A stretch of 32,792 bases of DNA, taken from JAHFRG01 sp041495205. Its GTDB lineage: Bacteria; Pseudomonadota; Gammaproteobacteria; Burkholderiales; JAHFRG01. Made by a program: the position numbers and the translations under genes. A model generated the notes under the pieces. The model was not told the DNA's origin, did not search any database, and was given only the letters and a program-made list of their open reading frames with translations. Location of the stretch: positions 1 through 32,792 of the forward strand of contig JBGQCF010000024.1 of NCBI GenBank assembly GCA_041495205.1, written 5' to 3'. How positions within the stretch are numbered: position 1 is the first letter of the stretch; the number at the start of each line of letters is the position of its first letter. Below, piece by piece: positions 30,267 to 32,792 of this stretch.

Positions 30267-32402
30267 ATGTCAGTGCATGTGAGCGAAACCCGTATCGTCA
30301 GAGGCGCTTGCCCCCAGGACTGTCCCGACACCTGCGCGTTTCTCTACCACGTGGAGGACGGCAAGCTGGTGGAGGTGACCGGCGACCCGGATCACCCGAT
30401 GACCCGCGGTGGGCTGTGCGTGAAGCTCAAGGACTATGCCGAGCATCACTATAACCCCGACCGCCTGTTGTACCCCATGAAGCGCGTTGGGCCGAAAGGC
30501 AGTGGACAGTTCGAGCGGATCTCTTATAATGACGCGCTCGCTGAGATCAAGAAGCGCTGGACAGACATCATAACCAAATACGGCGCGCAAGCCATCATGC
30601 CTCACGTTTACCTGGGTAACCAAGGCACTCTGAACGGACTGACCTCCGGCGATGCATTCTTTAACCGGCTTGGCTCCAGCGTGGCGGAGAAGACCTACTG
30701 CGAGTCGGGCTCCTCCACCGCCTGGATAATGACCGTGGGCCCAACCGGCGGGCTCGATTTGGAAAGTCTTGCCTACGCTAAGTACATCATCGTGTGGGCG
30801 ATGAATATGATAAACACTAACCTGCACGCCTGGCCCTTCATCCTTGAGGCAAAAAAGAAAGGCGCCAAGATAGTGGTGATTGACCCGATCAGAACACGCA
30901 CAGCAAAGCAGGCTGACTGGCACATCCCGATAAACCCTGGGACAGATGCCGCGCTGGCGCTGGGCATGATGAACGTGATCATCACGGAAGATCTGGTGGA
31001 TCACGATTATGTGAAGCAATACACGCTCGGCTACGAGGAATTAAAGGCGCGCGCTGCACAATATCCCCCGGAAAAGGTCGCAAAAATTACTGGCATACCG
31101 GCCAGCGATATTCAGAAACTGGCACGCGAATATGCCACGACCCAGCCTTCGGCTATCCGCGAAGGCGTGGCCCTCGAGCGCAGTCGTGGCGGCGGGGATG
31201 CAGTCCGCGCTATCACTTGTTTGCCAGCACTCGTCGGCGCCTGGCGCCATGTCGGGGGTGGCGCCGTCGAGATGCCGATATGGGACTTCCCGTTCAAGTT
31301 CGACAAAATTTGCCGACCCGACTGGATCAAACCGGGCACGCGCGTCATCAACGAGCTCGACCTTGGGGCTGCCCTCACCGGCGAGCTGAAGCTCGATCCT
31401 CCAATCATGTCGCTGTTCGTTTACAACTCCAATCCGGTGACCCAGGCTCCGGCCCAGAACAAGGTCGTGCAGGGGCTCAAGCGCGAGGATCTGTTCACAG
31501 TGGTGAGCGAACTGTTCATTACGGACACTGCGCGCTATGCCGATCTCCTCCTTCCGGCAACCTTGCAGGCCGAGCAATATGACCTCCAGGTGACGTGGGG
31601 TCATCTCTACATGATGGTCAACCAGCCGGCCATCCCCGCGCCCGGGGAATGCGTGCCTAACGTTGACATGTTCCGCCGGCTCGCAAAGACGATGGGCTTC
31701 AGTGACCCCTACTGGGACATGACCGATGATGAGATGCTGATGGAATTCTACGACTGGGATTCGCCTGCTTTGAAAGGCATCACTTTGGATTTGCTTAAAC
31801 AGAAAGGGTGGATGCGGCTTAATGTGGGTACCCCGGATAAGCGGGCGCCGCACGCCAAGGGGAACTTCAAGACAGCCTCCGGGAAATGCGAATTCAAGGT
31901 CACGGACGCCAAAAACTTCGTCGTGCCTGTATGGCGCTCCATGTACGAGGGTATGCAGCCCGGCACGCCAATTGATCCAGTGCCGGACTATATTCCGCCG
32001 TTTGAGACGCCGCATTCCAATCCGGAACTGGCCAAGCGCTATCCGCTCAACATAATTTCGCCCAAGCCCCACGCTTTTCTGAACTCGCAATATGCGAACG
32101 AGCCGGTTCAGCAGAAACGCCAAGGCGAACAACTCGTGTTGATCAACCCCAAGGACGCCAAAGAGCGAAAAATCGAATCAGGGAAATACGTGCGGGTATG
32201 GAACGATCGTGGCAGTTTTGAGGGCAAGGCGGAATTGACCGAGGACGTTATGCCGGGGCTCGTCATGGCCAACCTGGGATTCTGGGCTAGCTTGAGCCGC
32301 ACCGGGAACACCGTCAATGTAATCAGCGCAGACAAGCACTGCAACTTGGGTAACGCTGGAACCTATTCGGATAGCTTGGTTAACGTGGCGCTGGTTAAGT
32401 AA
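30267..32402 (+). CDS. molybdopterin oxidoreductase (DMSO reductase superfamily) with [4Fe-4S] cluster
   Basis: 711 residues of the BisC/COG0243 family. The N-terminal cluster motif has Cys15, Cys19 and Cys23 in GACPQDCPDTCAF and Cys51 in GGLCVK. The molybdopterin domains follow, with YCESGSSTAWIM, the nucleotide-like VVIDPIRTRTAKQADWHIPI and PGTDAALALGM, and the C-terminal dinucleotide-binding domain (NRDGSF-like NDRGSFEGKA; NLGFWAS). No Tat signal is present, so a cytoplasmic location is likely. The start at 30267 follows AAGGAGA (30254-30260). The substrate is unknown; a 7Fe ferredoxin gene just downstream is a probable electron partner. Confidence 0.9.
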   Translation: MSVHVSETRIVRGACPQDCPDTCAFLYHVEDGKLVEVTGDPDHPMTRGGLCVKLKDYAEHHYNPDRLLYPMKRVGPKGSGQFERISYNDALAEIKKRWTDIITKYGAQAIMPHVYLGNQGTLNGLTSGDAFFNRLGSSVAEKTYCESGSSTAWIMTVGPTGGLDLESLAYAKYIIVWAMNMINTNLHAWPFILEAKKKGAKIVVIDPIRTRTAKQADWHIPINPGTDAALALGMMNVIITEDLVDHDYVKQYTLGYEELKARAAQYPPEKVAKITGIPASDIQKLAREYATTQPSAIREGVALERSRGGGDAVRAITCLPALVGAWRHVGGGAVEMPIWDFPFKFDKICRPDWIKPGTRVINELDLGAALTGELKLDPPIMSLFVYNSNPVTQAPAQNKVVQGLKREDLFTVVSELFITDTARYADLLLPATLQAEQYDLQVTWGHLYMMVNQPAIPAPGECVPNVDMFRRLAKTMGFSDPYWDMTDDEMLMEFYDWDSPALKGITLDLLKQKGWMRLNVGTPDKRAPHAKGNFKTASGKCEFKVTDAKNFVVPVWRSMYEGMQPGTPIDPVPDYIPPFETPHSNPELAKRYPLNIISPKPHAFLNSQYANEPVQQKRQGEQLVLINPKDAKERKIESGKYVRVWNDRGSFEGKAELTEDVMPGLVMANLGFWASLSRTGNTVNVISADKHCNLGNAGTYSDSLVNVALVK

Positions 32403-32516
32403 GTTTGAGCGTACACTTGTTTTTGAAGTCGCCTGATGCAAGGTAATGAGGCTGTTACGACTTCTTCATGGCAGGCAAAATAAATGCCCTTAGAGATGCC
32501 ATGTAGAAGGTCTTCC

Positions 32517-32538
32517 GTAAGATTCCAGTAAGATTCCA
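32517..32538 (+). repeat. tandem 11-base repeat at the ferredoxin start
   Basis: GTAAGATTCCA occurs twice in direct abutment (32517-32527, 32528-32538); the last A is the first base of the ferredoxin ATG. No purine-rich ribosome-binding site is seen in the preceding 20 bases. Confidence 0.8.
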
Positions 32539-32792
32539 TGACCCACGTAGTCACAGCGAATTGCGATCTTTGCCGTTTTACCGATTGTGTGACAACTTGC
32601 CCCGTCGAGTGTTTCCATGCCGACGAACGGAGGATGTACATCGATCCCGGTGTGTGCATCGACTGCGGCGCTTGCATTCCGGCGTGCCCGGTTCACGCGA
32701 TCTACGAAACCATCGACATGCCGGATGATCAAGCTTACTGGATTGAAATTAACGCTGAACGCGCTCTCCAACTTCCCATAATTAGCGAAAAG
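32538..32792 (+). CDS. fdxA: 7Fe ferredoxin, FdxA type, partial (right edge)
   Basis: 85 codons are visible before the window ends; no stop is reached. The cysteine pattern is that of 3Fe-4S/4Fe-4S ferredoxins such as Azotobacter FdI: Cys9, Cys17 and Cys21-Pro, with extra Cys12 and Cys25, for one cluster, and Cys40-x2-Cys43-x2-Cys46-x3-Cys50-Pro for the other. The following region (YWIEINAERALQLP) matches the conserved C-terminal part of the family. It is a small electron carrier. It lies 135 bases after the molybdopterin oxidoreductase in the same direction and may serve it. Confidence 0.9.
   Translation, partial: MTHVVTANCDLCRFTDCVTTCPVECFHADERRMYIDPGVCIDCGACIPACPVHAIYETIDMPDDQAYWIEINAERALQLPIISEK

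Noticed and set aside
32403..32430. Another copy of the cassette repeat after the oxidoreductase
   Set aside because: Only TTTTTGAAG and a few bases match; no centre or right arm follows.

Overview
The window looks like a chromosomal segment of a betaproteobacterium (Nitrosomonadales-like by gene content and order; inferred, not tested). Two conserved blocks support this: lon - hupB - tRNA-Val - tRNA-Asp - ppiD - fabI at the left, and mltD / gloB / class I methyltransferase / rnhA / dnaQ in the order known from E. coli (mltD-gloB-yafS-rnhA-dnaQ). The core genes look GC-rich. The interval from about 16.9 to 30.1 kb is visibly more AT-rich in places, repeat-laden and accessory in character.

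Layout. 1-3.9 kb: protein quality control and chromosome housekeeping (Lon C-terminus, HU, two tRNAs with a terminator, PpiD, enoyl-ACP reductase FabI on the minus strand). 3.9-10.7 kb: one operon for an oligopeptide-type ABC importer: a lipoprotein binding protein with an unusual C-terminal membrane segment, two permeases joined by ATGA/TAATG overlaps, and a two-domain ATPase whose interdomain linker is built from an in-frame inverted heptamer repeat. 10.8-14.8 kb: MltD and GloB (minus), methyltransferase, RNase HI and the DNA polymerase III proofreading subunit (plus). 14.8-16.9 kb: a TIGR04282/DUF2064 glycosyltransferase and a GT87 mannosyltransferase-like membrane protein (minus). 16.9-19.3 kb: a polyprenol-phosphate glycosyltransferase-GtrA fusion lying between two IS3-type end relics, then a MITE-like element. 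19.3-20.0 kb: an RHH-PIN toxin-antitoxin pair. 20.2-22.1 kb: a small operon with a membrane protein, a cytochrome b, a Tat-exported YedY-like molybdoenzyme and a Met/Lys/Glu-rich secreted peptide.

22.5-30.1 kb is the most interesting part. Small genes, all on the plus strand, alternate with a ~95-bp imperfect palindromic repeat that follows each stop codon within 0-30 bp. The genes are a DUF6998 protein, an unknown 202-aa protein, two small membrane proteins, a lipoprotein, a RelE-like/XRE toxin-antitoxin pair and an exported HNH nuclease. This is integron gene-cassette architecture, but the repeat lacks canonical attC core sites and no integrase is in the window. Three consecutive cassettes appear to have leaderless promoters with exactly six bases between the -10 box and the ATG, with the end of the repeat at the -35 position. 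Two minus-strand transporter genes (ArsB/NhaD-type and Kef-type) sit between a left-biased and a right-half copy of the repeat.

30.2-32.8 kb: a molybdopterin oxidoreductase with an N-terminal [4Fe-4S] motif and no Tat signal, followed by the start of a 7Fe ferredoxin (FdxA type) that runs off the window.
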